From: Andrena cerasifolii | Lineage: Eukaryota > Arthropoda > Insecta > Hymenoptera > Andrenidae | Length of the DNA: 64,000 nucleotides | NCBI RefSeq assembly: GCF_050908995.1 | Contig: NC_135124.1 | Span: forward strand, 9,610,001-9,674,000 | Reading direction: 5' to 3' | Part shown: one piece after another, positions 36,501 through 48,122 of the stretch | Position numbering within the stretch: the first letter of the stretch is position 1 | Layout of the letters: every line of letters begins with the position of its first letter | Program-made: the position numbers and the translations under genes | The notes under the pieces: generated by a model | Database searches by the model: none | What the model was told of the DNA's origin: nothing | What the model saw: the letters and a program-made list of their open reading frames with translations, nothing else

Positions 36501-39500
36501 TGCAAAACAGGCGACAGGTTCGTGTCTCTTCGCGAGGCGATTGGCAAGCCTCTGGTGGACAGAAACCTCGGCAACATGGTCGATCCAAAGTCGGGCAAGA
36601 AGATTCCCTTCTTCGAGGCAGTGAAGCTAGGCTTGATCAAGCAGAAACCAGTGATGCAAATGGAAATGACCCAAGCAATTGGCGAAGAAGGTTTAAGTTT
36701 ACGGAACGTGGTTGAAATGGACTTGTTCAACCCATCGACTTGCGAGGTGCGGGACCCAAAGACCAACAAATTGATGAGATTGAACGAAGCCATCGAAGTG
36801 GGACTGATCGACCCCAATTCCATCAGCATTCGAGACCCTGTGAAAGACGAGGTCTCGTCTCTTCAGGAAGTGCTCGAGTCTGGGGGAAAGGTGGACGTCG
36901 AGGACGCTTTCATGAAAGGGCTGGTCGTCCCCGAGTCACGCAAGCCAATGTCTTTGGAAGCAGCCATTAGAAAGGGTCTCTACGAGGAAGACACAGGTAA
37001 AATTCTGGACACGTTAACTAGCCAATCCATAGACGTAGAAGAAAGTGTACGCCGCGGAATAATCGACGCCTTCATCAGCGAGTGCGAGGACACTAAAGCA
37101 GGAACGTTCCTTTCTCTGGAGGAAGCTCTGGGTGGGGAGTCTAGATTGCTAGATCCAAGTACAGGTCGATTAAAGGACACCAAAGCTGGTGAACTGCTAC
37201 CTCTGAATATTGCCCTCGACAGAGGGATGATCGTCACCACGGGTTTCGTTCCTTCATTGATCGAGGCGATCGTTTATGACTACTACAGCCCAAGAACTGG
37301 CCTGGTCGCAAACCCCAGGACCGGAGAAGAGACTACCTTGAAGGAAGCGCTGGTAACGGGTTACGTTGACGGAGAGACAACGATGGTGAGAGACGATCGA
37401 AACGACAGGGTGCTGCCATTGCAGCAGGCCGAGCAGAATCAGTTGATCGATCTCGAGAAGGGAATACTAGTGTCTCCACATCCTATGACACTAGACGTCG
37501 CCCATGAAAAAGGCTTCATCCTCAGCACAGTGAAACCTTGGTCCCTGCAGGAAGCTCTGGCTCACCAGACTTACGATCCTCAGAAGGGGACCTTCGATAT
37601 AGACGGCTCCAGCTACACCCTCGAGCAGGCTCTCGAGATTGGTTTGATCGCCAAAGACAGCCCCTCCGTGAAGGATCCAAGGAACAGCGAGATCATATCC
37701 CTCGGCGAGGCCATCAAGCAGGGTCTGATCGACCCAAAAACCGCCACGGCCATCGACCCATCCACCAGTTCTCCTCTATCCCTCACGGACGCTCTTGATC
37801 GCGGACTGATAGTCCCAGCGAAGCGCAAGATCTCGCTACCTGAAGCCGTCTTCAAGGGCTTCTACGAGCCAACCACCGGCCGATTCATCGTGCCAGAGAC
37901 CAGAGAGAAATTGCCAACCGATCGAGCCATCAAAGCTGGCGTGATCGATCCCAGCACCGCGTTGGTGATTCGCCAGCCGAATGGCAGGGCCATTACCTTC
38001 GACAAAGCTATCAAGGAGCTGATAGTCGATCCCAAGACAGGAACGGTGACCAACGAGAAGGGTAAGCCTGTCGATTTCCGCGAAGCTCTGGAGCGCGGCT
38101 TGCTGTTGGAAGCGCGGCGACCCATGACCTTCAGCGAGGCCATTTCCAAGGGAATCCTCGACGAGAGGACGAACATGTTCCTCGATCCTCAGACAGGCGT
38201 CTACCTGAGTCTGCTCGAGGCCATCCAGAGGAATCTGATAGACGCTGACTCCGTGACCGTGAAGGATGAGAGGAGCGGCTTCCGCGAGAGGATCTCGCTG
38301 ATGGAGGCCATCAGAGGAGGCTACATCGATGGATCCACTGGCAGCGTGAACGTCACCGCTGACTCTGACATGTCTCTTCAGGAAGCCTACGACGCTGGCC
38401 TGATCGTCGACCACAGAGCAGCCGTGTCTCTGCAGCGGGCGATCCATCAGGGGCTATACGACGAGCAGACGGGGAAAATCACCGATCCGAGCACTGGAAG
38501 AGCGGTCACTCTGCACGAGGCGATGAGGAACTGCGTGATCAGCCCTATGCTTCCCTGTTACTGGGATAGACGAGCGGATAGGCTGCTCTCCTTGGCGGAA
38601 ACCTGCCGCGCGGGAGTGATCGACAGGCGGTCTGGGATGTTTAAAGAACCCGGAGCGAATAGATCGGTGCCCCTGGCCCTCGCCTTGCAGCTGGGGCTCA
38701 TCGTTGACATCGAGACGGCCGAGTTTAGCCTCCACCAGGCGATCACGATGAACATTTACGATCCTTCGTCGGGGAGATTCACGCACCCCTCTAGTAATCA
38801 GAAGCTCACACTCGCCGAAGCCTGTCGAGCGGAGCTGATAGATCCTCTTACGTCCATCGTTCGAGACGTTAGGTCCGATCGGTACATGCCACTGTCCGAA
38901 GCCATCTCTGCGGGCGTGATCGACGACACTCGCGGCACCTACAATTCGTTGCCAGGAGACGAGACTCCTATCGATCTGAAAGAGGCTGTCCAGAGAGGAC
39001 ATATCGTTCCGTCGAAGCTGCCGCTTAGCATAGAGGAAGCAGTCACCAGCGACCTTTACAGAAGCCAGGCTGGAACGTTCGTCGATCCCAGAACGAACGA
39101 GAGCCACAATCTGACGCGTGCTTTCGACGTGGGCCTCCTCGATCCCGATACAACTGCCTTGAAGGACACAACCACCGGACAAATCACATCCATCCCCATG
39201 GGCATCGAGAGCGGCGCCATCGACGTGGCGCACGGCAGAATCCTCGATTCCAAGACAAAACGCGCTTACCCCATCAACCTGGCACTCGAAAGAGGCCTCC
39301 TGGTCACCCTCGAGAAGCCACTGACCACTCAGCAAGCGCGCCTAAGCTTGACGCGCAAGGACGAACCCTCTCGACGGGAGTACACCCTCCAAGAGGCGAT
39401 CGACAATCACCTCCTCCATCCCAACGCCGCCGTGATCAGGCACCCCAAGACCGGCAGATTCGTCGCGATAGGCAACGCCCTGGCCGACGGTGTTCTCGAC

Positions 39501-40214
39501 CCAGCCAGCAGAGGGATAATCCAGTCAACCTCGCCCAAAACCTCCGAGGGCAGACTTGCCCCGCGGTTCGTTCGCTTCGGGGACGTCCAGGTGTATTTCA
39601 TTCAGCCTCTGACCTTCGAAGAGGCTGCTGAGAAGGGTCAGCTGTCTCTGGAAAGCGGGAAGCTGACGGACCCCGTGACCGGCGAGCCAGTCACCTTGAA
39701 GGAAGCTGTCGACCTGGGTATCGTGGACTCTGACTCGGCGCTGATCAAAGATACGAAGAAGAGGAAGCTTGTAAAGCTGGCCGAGGCGTTCAGGAAGGGC
39801 CTGATGGACGCTGAAAAAGGGAATGTCCTGGAGACAGAGACCTCTAGATTGTACCCGCTGTCGAGGGCTGTCGAGGCGGAGCTTCTGATCACCCCTAAAA
39901 GGGGCCTGTCCTTCATCGAGGCCCTGGAGTTCGACCTCTACGACGCCGCGACCGGCGGCTTCAACGATCCGTTCCGCGTCGCGTCCGCCCTAGACCCCGC
40001 GACGCTCAAGGGGGCGATCGACTCGGGCTCGATAGATCCGTCCAGCACAGTGATCAAAGAACCCGGGACCGGTAAAATCGTTAGCTTGTTAGAGGCAATT
40101 AACGCCAAGATAGTTGATCCTATAGCGGGCAGGCTTATCGAAGACCCATCGGGAAAGAGCCTTGACTTCGCGAAAGCCCTGGAGCACGGTTATATTCTCA
40201 CCGCAGAAGCTAGG
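30536..40214 (+). CDS. shot: shot giant exon 15: plakin repeats with an internal PEVK-like linker
   Basis: A single 9,679-nt exon (about 3,226 codons). After a charged Arg/Glu/Thr-rich start (about 30536-30830) it holds about 90 short plakin-repeat units of the pattern SLxEAIxxGLIDPxTGxxxDPxTG, in blocks separated by non-repeat linkers at about 32370-32750, 33470-33890, 34700-34790 and 35400-36330. The last linker is Pro/Glu/Val/Lys-rich. From about 36900 on, the units fall into groups of four with a ~297-nt period. Donor AGG|GTAAGT, phase 0. Plakin repeats in other family members bind intermediate filaments; insects lack cytoplasmic ones, so the role here is probably spacing, elasticity or membrane binding. 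It continues open 58 codons past the donor. Confidence 0.95.
35620..36320 (+). other. PEVK-like low-complexity segment inside the giant exon
   Basis: Translation is dominated by Glu, Lys, Pro, Val and Ser/Thr. Repeated motifs such as EESKEAPKEPT, EEPKEPPKAPTQAP and EESKELPKISTQAP recur roughly every 25 residues between about 35895 and 36160. It resembles titin-type PEVK spacer sequence in composition. It separates the two main blocks of plakin repeats. Confidence 0.8.
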
Positions 40215-42814
40215 GTAAGTGGCACTCTTTCTCGCCTGTTCTTCTTCTTCCTCTTTCACCTCTCGATCTTGCTGGCACACTTCGTCGTCCTTCACGACGC
40301 CTACTGGACCGGTGCACGCGAAACCTCCTCCTTCCTCTACTCGATTCTTTACGGTATTCTGAACAACTTTAGCAAACAATCGCACTAGCGTACGGCCAGC
40401 TGATTTCATCCGTAATTGACTTCGCTCTAATGAATTTCCTCGGGAATGATACCTAAGCAAACGAAAAAAGAATTTTATACCGATCCCGTTTAATTGTTAT
40501 TGGCAAACTTCAATTCTACGAAGCGTTCTATTTCAATATCCGAAGCACAGAAGAGGTTTTCGCATGCACCAATCTACCGTAACCCCACTAAGCTATACTT
40601 CACTACTTCCCTTATTTTTTGTTTTTTTTTTCTTTTTGTTGATCTGTCTCGATTTCCAAGCTTTTTCTATTCATTTATTTTTGTCAACATCTTTTTGTTT
40701 TTTCGCTCTCTCCCTGTTCTATCATTTCCTCTTCACTTCTAATCACTCTCTCTTAACCGCTTGCCAGAGGGTAATGGATCGTTACGTTAATTGTACGCTT
40801 ACGATGCATCCACGTCGTCTATCGCTCTACGTGTGCGACGATAGCCGGCGTTCTGTCGCGACATTACCTCGCTATCAATGCCGACGGCGATGCTTGTCGG
40901 TAGAGGCAAAAAAAAAAAAAAACTGTAGCAACAGCGATCGTAACCAGCATCGAAACACACCAAACTATCAGGCATCCTGCATGGAGAACCCCTCGTAGAG
41001 CGTGCCACGAATACGTTCCCATAGCCAAGTAGCCGAGGCAGTAACACGTTCGGGCAGCATGTCGCGGACGTATCGAGGCATCCGCGCGTAATCGGAGCAC
41101 CCGATAAACGTGGAGCACACAAGCTGCATGGCTGAAAGATACTTGGATAGTCGGAGAAACGAAGGGAACGCGAGCCAGTTCGCTTCGCGTGGGGCGCTCC
41201 TCCTACTTACCCCTTTCGTTCGCACTCGCATCTCATCTACACCAGGATCGCACATCACTTCACCACTTCTCGTTTCTTCCACGTAACAGGGGGCTAATGT
41301 CGCGTGCACTAATCAACGCGGTGATCGTTTAAACGGAAGGGAGAAAGACGATAATCGCCCGTGAAACGCATAATCCTCGCCGTACCGTGTAACGTTTAAC
41401 TAAATAGAATTCCATCGGTCCCGCCAGATCGCATCGGCAATGCTAACTCGATCATAGTATTAATCGTGTAACGTTTGTCTGTAATCTGCACGTTGGCTCG
41501 CCGAGCGTTTCACGCTTTCCTTCGAGGGGATTCTCGAGGAACCAGGTGCTCGCGAATTGCTATCGTTTCGCGATCGACCACCACGCTGCCGAGGCATTCA
41601 TTTCAAGTTCCATTGTCTCTCGCGTAGTCGAATCGAATCTTATACTGACAAGAGATGAGACATTCATCCTCATTACCATGCCATTGTGATCAAAAAGGAA
41701 AGCTCGGAGAACCAGCCACCACTGTCATACATTGACCTATCGAACCTCGTTAGCCTAAGGGGTTGATTGAGAACGGGGCGACGGTAGAAGCAAAGCGTGA
41801 AACGGTAATGCAATGATGTGTATTAAACATTAACGGGTGATCATGCCACCGAGGAGGTCGTTAACATTTACGCAACGATCGAATCGTCAGCGACTAGTCG
41901 TTCAGTGCGTAGCCACGTGTTACGTGCGACCGCATGCATCAACCAGATGTTCACCATCGAACGCACGCACCCCCCCTATTTATTAGAGCAGTAACAAAAG
42001 AAGAGATACAGCCCCCTTTAATTTTATTACACCGTCGACCGAGCACTTTGATTTGAGACGACGAATCGCATACGACTATGATTTTAATTCAGCCAGATTT
42101 CTTATACATTTTCCTTTGTTTTTTCAGGTATTATCGTATTCGTTCCCCCGTTTTAGCACGTGTTCACGGAGCTCTGTCAGAGCCCCATAAAAGCCCTCCC
42201 CCACGAAAGAACCGACCATCGATCTCCATAATTCGCGCGAGCTCCCCGCCACCCTTCCATTCTCGATTTCATTTCAGTCGCCACACGTATCGACCTTTAT
42301 TTCAGTTTTGTATGAAACCTTGCTTGTGGACGCGTCCGTACTGACGAGAACGCGGCTTCCGTTCTGTGCCCCTCGTTCGCTTGCGACTGCATATAAGGAA
42401 AAACCACGTACGGAACGAGTATGCAGTTCGATTACTCGCTGTGCAGATCGGACCTCTGGGTTCTTCTAAAACTGTGTTTTTTTTTTATTTACATATATAC
42501 GTATACATTTAATTACTGATTATTATAACGTTTGTCACGTTGTTTACGTTCCAAAGTGTGTGTATGTGTTCTGCATGCGTGAGATACGTTTTTAAGCTTA
42601 CCATGTTCCTTGTTTTTTTTTTTAATTATTTTATACTCACCCTCGTTTTAATCCTTACAGAGAGACCGCCGTTGGTAAGGGGGCGGTTTTTGGCCATGTT
42701 TGTTAGATATTAAGAGGGCACGTTAGAGGATAAGACTTTTTCTCAGAGCGTGTTTGTCGCCAGCTACGATTACTGCTAACGTCTGCCACCCTTCTCTGTT
42801 GCGCGTCATTGTAG
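40215..42814. other. shot intron 15 (2.6 kb)
   Basis: T-rich tracts (40605-40640, 42475-42490, 42614-42625) and an A run (40907-40923). The frame of the giant exon stays open to a TAG at about 40386. No AATAAA signal close behind that stop, and no further exon was recognised. Confidence 0.6.
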
Positions 42815-42961
42815 CAAGCGGTCGAGGAGAAGTACAAGCTGTGCGACGAAACGTCCTCGAGGCTGTTGCAATGGATATCGGAGGTGGAGGACAAGCTGGC
42901 CAACCAGGACAACGTGAAGGAAGACGTCGACCAGCTTCGGAATCAAATAAACGCGATGAAA
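42815..42961 (+). CDS. shot: shot coding exon 16 (first rod spectrin repeat)
   Basis: 49 codons, phase 0 to 0: QAVEEKYKLCDETSSRLLQW, then ISEVEDKLANQDNVKEDVDQ, a typical spectrin-repeat helix with the conserved Trp. Acceptor ATTGTAG, donor AAA|GTAAGG. It accepts splicing from either exon 13 or exon 15. Confidence 0.92.
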
Positions 42962-43034
42962 GTAAGGGCGTTGGTTATCTTATTGTTACACAGTGTATAC
43001 GGTGGCTTGGTGGGGTTGCATGAGCTGTTGAGAT

Positions 43035-43253
43035 AAAAAACCGACTTCAAAGGTTCGCTAAAAAGGATAAAACAATTTTTCTTCGAAATCGGTCCCACTC
43101 AATTTTTGCGCACTCTAATTCCCGGGCGTTAGTGTGCTAATGGACTATAATTGATAATGGTTTAGAAATTGATTTAATTTTGTTTCTATTTTGGCACCGA
43201 TTTAATAAAAAATATTTTATCCTTTTTAGCGCACCTTTGAAGTCGGTTTTTAT
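43035..43253. mobile_element. Foldback element with AAACCGACTTCAAAGG termini
   Basis: The first ~45 bases (AAAAACCGACTTCAAAGGTT...) are mirrored by 43209-43253 (...CCTTTGAAGTCGGTTTTT) with few mismatches. Two further TTTGAAGTCGGTTAA copies lie downstream (about 43294-43308 and 43535-43549), so this is probably a multi-copy or composite insertion. No coding sequence. Similar GACTTCAAA-ended repeats are common in insect genomes. Confidence 0.7.
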
Positions 43254-43383
43254 TTATTAAGTTTATTATTTTTTAATTTTTAGTGACCTTTGTTTGAAGT
43301 CGGTTAAAAAACATTTATCATGGTACCAATTGGGGAACATACTCGATGTAACAACGAAAGAATCATTCAGATCAGTCCACGCG

Positions 43384-43405
43384 ATAATAATAATAATAAT
43401 AATAA
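43384..43405. repeat. (AAT)n microsatellite
   Basis: Seven tandem AAT/TAA units, directly visible. Confidence 0.9.
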
Positions 43406-43566
43406 ATTAGCATGGTACCACCGGCTCTTCATACTCTTTTACATAAAAAAAGAATCATCGAAATCGGTGCACCTGTACTGCAGTTATGCGTGAACATACA
43501 TACATACGTGACGAATTGAGTAACCTCCTCCTCTTTGAAGTCGGTTAACAAGTCTGATGTTTCCAG

Positions 43567-43790
43567 GAGATCAAAGAGGACCTCGAGGCCCATGCTCGCC
43601 CAGTCTCCTCCTGTCTCGATCAAATTCGTCAGGTGGTGCTAACAGGCGGAAATGTACTGTCCAGCGAGGAAGTCTCCACCTTGGAAAGGAACGGTCGATC
43701 CCTGAAGACCAGGTTCGACAGAGCCTCGGATCGTACGGAGCGAATGGTGAGGCGGTTGATCGCTGCCAGAGATGAATTGGTCAAGTTCAA
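43567..43790 (+). CDS. shot: shot coding exon 17 (spectrin repeat)
   Basis: Begins EIKEDLEAHARPVSSCLDQI and ends ARDELVKFK across a phase-2 junction (TTCAA|GTCAGT). Pattern of a spectrin triple helix, with the following 67-nt intron splitting helix C. Acceptor TGTTTCCAG. Confidence 0.93.
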
Positions 43791-43857
43791 GTCAGTATCC
43801 CGATGCGAGTGCACCTCTTCTTTTCAGCCCTCTAAGAATTACCCTTCTTCTCCTCAG

Positions 43858-44652
43858 GAACGAGTTATCCACCTTCTCCCACTGGCTTGACAACGCTAGG
43901 CGAGTCCTGGAAGAGAAGGAGCACTCCCTGTCCGATTTAAATAGATTGAACAGCAGCACCGACGCTACGCGAGACTTCATCAGCGACGTTATAGCGCACC
44001 AAGCTGACCTGCGGTTCATAACGATGGCGGCGCAGAAGTTCGTCGACGAGAGCAAGGAGTTCCTTCATGTCCTGAACGAGTTCCGTACCAGTTTACCGCA
44101 GAGACTGCCCCATAAAGAGCCAGTGGCTAGTCAGGACTCGCCTATCCGCGGCGAAGTGTCCATCGTCACTGCTCAGTACAAGGATCTGCTTTCACGAGCG
44201 AACCTCCTGTCAGACAAGCTGTCTGGCGTCGGAGGAAGGCAGCGGGATTACCGGGAGGCCTTGGAGAAGGCCAGATCCTGGCTGAAGGAAGTGGAGCCCA
44301 AGGTTCATAGGGCCATTTCCGAGTCGATCGCTGCGGAGCCTAAACAGGTGGAGGACCAGCTGAGCAAGGCGAAGGCGCTGAACAACGAGATGCTCGCTAA
44401 TGAACGCCTGGTGGAGAACGTGAAGGTGACTGTTGACGCACTGTTGAGGTCCCTGGACGGGCAGTTGACACCGAAGGAGGTCGACGAACTCGAAGAACCC
44501 GCGAGGGCTCTGGAGGATAAATACAAACAGCTGACCAACGCTATTGGAGAGAAATGCCAGGAACTGGACGCGGCTCTGGTTCGAAGCCAGGGAGTACAGG
44601 ATGCGCTGGACAGTTTGGTGTTGTGGCTGAACAACATTGAGGGCCAGTTCAA
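43858..44652 (+). CDS. shot: shot coding exon 18 (spectrin repeats)
   Basis: 795 nt, phase 2 to 2. NELSTFSHWLDNARRVLEEK opens a repeat, LEKARSWLKEVEPKVH and LDSLVLWLNNIEGQFK mark later helix A positions with their conserved Trp. Roughly 2.5 repeats of about 109 residues. Donor TTCAA|GTAAGT. Confidence 0.95.
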
Positions 44653-44726
44653 GTAAGTAACAGGGTTCGTAGTGTTCTATTGAAACTGAAAGTAGGACTG
44701 AGCACGGATCCTATGTTTTCTTGTAG

Positions 44727-45580
44727 GAACATTCAACGACCAGCGAGCTTGCAGAAGGAGCGCCTAGAAGAGCAGCAAAGGGACCAGCGGCTTCTTCAAT
44801 CTGACCTAGATAGCCATCGCCTGAGCGTAGAAGCCGTCGCGAGCAGTGCACGAGACCTGCTCTCAAATTCGAGCAACGCGAGGATCGCGAAGCGTATAGA
44901 AGGGAAGCTGAAGGATGTCCAAGGCAGGTTCGAGAAGCTGATGGACAAGTCACTGCGCAGGGGCGAGTTCCTCGAAGAGATCACGCAAGCTCTGGGCGAC
45001 TTCTTGGTCGAGACCACGAAATTCGACAGCTGGTACGCTCACATGATCGAGGCCCTCGAGTCGAGGGACTTGAGCAAGCTGGACGTCGGTGAATACGAGA
45101 GCAAAATGGCGAACCTGATGGACAAGCGTAACGACCAAAGAGCGAACCTCGACGACCTGATTCGGAACGGTAAGAGCTTGATCTCGAAGAAGGACGTGAC
45201 CGACGTCGCTCCTATCAGAGACAAGATCAAGGCCCTCGAATCCCAGTGGAAGGAAGTGAACAATCTGATCGACGAGAAGCAACGGCTCAGTAAATCCAGA
45301 GCTGAACAATTGTCCGCGTACGAGAAGCTTCGCGATCAGGTGATCGATTGGCTGACACGTACTGAGAATAAAGTGCAGGGACTCGAACCTGTGGCCGTAG
45401 ATTTGGACAAGCTGAAGAGGCAAGTGGATGAATTGAAACCCATTCAGAAGGAATACCGCGATTATGGTAATACCGTGGACAAGGTGAACGACCTTGGAAT
45501 CGCCTACGATGGCTTGCTGAAGGAACGCACCGAGAGTCCAACCCGCCGACGTGGTAGCACCAGTCCGACCAAGAGACCAG
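44727..45580 (+). CDS. shot: shot coding exon 19 (spectrin repeats and start of SR-rich linker)
   Basis: 854 nt, phase 2 in, phase 1 out. NIQRPASLQKERLEEQQRDQ starts it; FDSWYAHMIEALESRDLSKL and YEKLRDQVIDWLTRTENKVQ are spectrin helices. It ends in a basic Ser/Thr/Pro linker (TESPTRRRGSTSPTKRP) that continues in the next exon. Donor CCAG|GTACAT. Confidence 0.95.
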
Positions 45581-45738
45581 GTACATATCAGTCACCTCCG
45601 TTACCATATTAGTCGTCGGCACCGCTTAGCATCTGCTAACTGACGTCTCCCTTTCTTCACTCTTTCGCGGTCATTTCTACACCGGCTACTGTCATTCACC
45701 GCTATACTCACACTTCTTGTCACCATTTTTTTTTGTAG

Positions 45739-46028
45739 TACGACGAATGTCACAAGACGGTCGCTCACCATCTCCCGCTAAATTGTACGCCGCTCAAAGT
45801 CCGGTCTCTCCAGGTGGTAGCAGCGGCTTCAGCAGCCGCCGGTCCAGTCAGGACGGTTTCCATCTGGAGGACCTGTCCCCCGTTCAGCAGCAGCTTTCAG
45901 AGATCAACAACCGATACGGATTGCTCGGCGTCCGCTTGACCGACCGACAGACGGAATTGGACAACGTTAAGGATGAGCTGAGGAGGCACATGGATAACTT
46001 GAAGACCCTCTCTCAGTTCCTTGAAAAG
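45739..46028 (+). CDS. shot: shot coding exon 20 (SR-rich linker and spectrin helix)
   Basis: Starts VRRMSQDGRSPSPAKL across the junction, then a Ser/Gly-rich stretch with SSRRSSQDG, then DLSPVQQQLSEINNRYGLLG entering a spectrin repeat. It ends FLEK at AAG|GTAAAG, phase 0. RRxS and SP motifs recur, suggesting a phosphorylation-controlled flexible hinge in the rod; that is inference. Confidence 0.92.
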
Positions 46029-46100
46029 GTAAAGTTTCAGATTTGGCGATTTCGATCCTTGGACTATCAGGAAATGTTTGCAACATGTTTTGTTCCTCAG

Positions 46101-47622
46101 ATTCAGCGACAAATACCCAAGGAGAGCATGCCGAGCACGAAAGAGGAAGCTGACAAGACGGCGAAGCAGATCAAGACCGTCATCGAAGAGATGTACGAGA
46201 AGCAGTCGTTGCTAGATACCACTAGAACTCAAGTGCGGGACTTGGTGAGGCGCAAGAAGGGGGCAGATGGCGTGGACAGGTTGAACGACGAGATGGAAGA
46301 CGTGACCAGTCGATGGAGGTCCTTTAGTGAACGGTGCAAGGACAGGATAAAGTTCTTGGACGACGTGAAGGACTTCTACGACACGTCGGAGGGTCTAGTG
46401 TCGTGGCTAGGGTCGAAGGAGAGAATGTTAGGCGCGCTGGGACCCATTTCAGCCGATCCTAGGATGGTCGCCAGCCAGGTGCAGCAGGTGCAGGTTCTGC
46501 GCGAAGAGTTCCGCACTCAGCAGCCTCAGTTGGATCATCTGGTGCAAGTTGGAGAGAGCATACTTTGCGTGGTAGGAATCGATTCCACGGACGGGCAGAG
46601 AACCAGTAACAAGTTGAAGTCCATCCTCGACAAATGGTCCGATCAACTGGGTAGGCTTGACGAGAGAGCACAGAGCTTAGGTGATGCGGTTGACACCAGC
46701 CGCGAGTTCGACGCCAGTTTGAACCGTTTGAGGGACGCGTTGCAAGGCATCTCCGACAATCTGGACGAACTTACCCTTGAGAAGGACCCTGAAGATCAAC
46801 TGCGTAAGATCGAGAACCTTGAGCGACAGTTGGAGGGCCAGAGGCCTCTGCTAGCGGACGCTGAAGCGGCTGGTGAACAGCTCTGCGAAGTTCTCAGCGA
46901 TCCAGCTTCCAAGTCTGAGATTCACGGGAAGCTGGCCGCGGTTGGTAAGCTGTACACTAATCTGCAGAAGAAACTAGACCATAAGAAAGCTGAGATCGAA
47001 GGTAACTTGCGCGATGGAAGACAGTTCGAAGCCTCCTGCACTAAGACATTGGGTTGGCTCGCTGACGAGCTCGGTAACATGTCTGAGAAGCTGTTAGTGT
47101 CTGCTGATCGAGATATCTTGCAGCAGCAGCTTGACCACCACGAGCCAACGTACAGGAACGTGATGGGCAAAGAGCACGAAGTCATCATGCTCCTCAACAA
47201 GGGGCGCGACATGCTCTCGCGGTCTCAGAAAATCGAGAATAGGTCTCTCCAACGCGACTTGGACAAGATGCAGTCCCAGTGGGATCGCCTAAAGAAGGAC
47301 ATGCTCGACAGACACACAAAGCTGCAGACTTGCGCGGAACACTGCAAGAAGTACTACAAAGCCCAAGACACATTCCTCCCGTGGCTTCGACAAGCTGAGG
47401 ACAGGCTCGAGTGCTTGAAGCCTGCCTCGTTCAAGCGCAAGGACATCGAGAAGCAGCTGAAGGAACTCTCGTCGTTCAGAAACGAAGTCTGGAAGCACTC
47501 TGGCGAATTCGAGAACAACAAGACCCTCGGTGAAACTTTCCTCGGTGCTTGTGACATCGATAAGCAGAACGTGAAGAACGAGCTCGGTGCTATGAAGACT
47601 AGATGGGACAAGTTGAATAATG
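46101..47622 (+). CDS. shot: shot coding exon 21 (spectrin repeats)
   Basis: 1,522 nt, phase 0 in, phase 1 out, about 4.6 spectrin repeats. Landmarks: IQRQIPKESMPSTKEEADKT at the start, DTSEGLVSWLGSKERMLGAL, FEASCTKTLGWLADELGNMS and AQDTFLPWLRQAEDRLECLK. The preceding 72-nt intron is stop-free and in frame; its CTCAG acceptor at 46096-46100 and GTAAAG donor support removal. Donor AATG|GTAAGT. Confidence 0.95.
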
Positions 47623-48122
47623 GTAAGTTTAATGAACCATGTAGGTTAGGGTGGGCCGGAAAATCAAATTTCCGAAAGGTGTCTGCAAAAATTGGGGCAT
47701 TTCGGATGTCCTTTTCCCTTTGATCGTTGTTTAAACATATTTAAATGTTTATAATTCAATAATAACTTATATCGTTGTGTTCGCGAGGGTTCATTGAATA
47801 ATTCGGCGGAACAAGCAACCGAATAACTATTACTGTTTGAACTCAAAAGATGTTCAAAGTTGAAAATTTGCATTTTTGCAAATGCATGTCGCCAAACTTC
47901 GTAAAAAATTAAAAAAATTTTCCCGTTTGGGGCCGGTCAAATATCGGCCGATTTAAAAAATTTTTTTTTGCCTCGATTTGTCTTCCCCAGACGCAACTTT
48001 TCCGCACTAGGCAGTTTCGAGTTTCGAAAATTTGATTTTTTCGACTCACCCTAGTATAGGTTCTACACACCTTTCTCGAGTGTTTTAGATATTACATTTA
48101 ATTGAATGGATTCATATTGCAG
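47623..48122. other. shot intron 21, mostly a MITE
   Basis: Most of this 500-base intron is the element at 47649-48051; the rest is plain splice-site sequence. Confidence 0.75.
47649..48051. mobile_element. TA-flanked mariner-like MITE
   Basis: Ends read GGGTGGGCCGGAAAATCAAA (left) and GGGTGAGTCGAAAAAATCAA (right, reverse complement), about 31 bp of TIR, each flanked by TA (47647-47648 and 48052-48053). AT-rich core, no transposase. Confidence 0.75.

Larger units (their letters stand above)
42962..43566. other. shot intron 16, with foldback repeat
   Basis: 605 bases largely occupied by the repeat cluster at 43035-43553 and an AAT microsatellite (43384-43405). Confidence 0.7.

Noticed and set aside
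38454..39335. Long minus-strand open frames opposite shot exons (also 30543-31301, 36065-36829, 37836-38447, 52948-53793, 53884-54471)
   Set aside because: They are exact antisense shadows of well-supported coding exons, caused by biased codon use. They have no family resemblance or splice structure.
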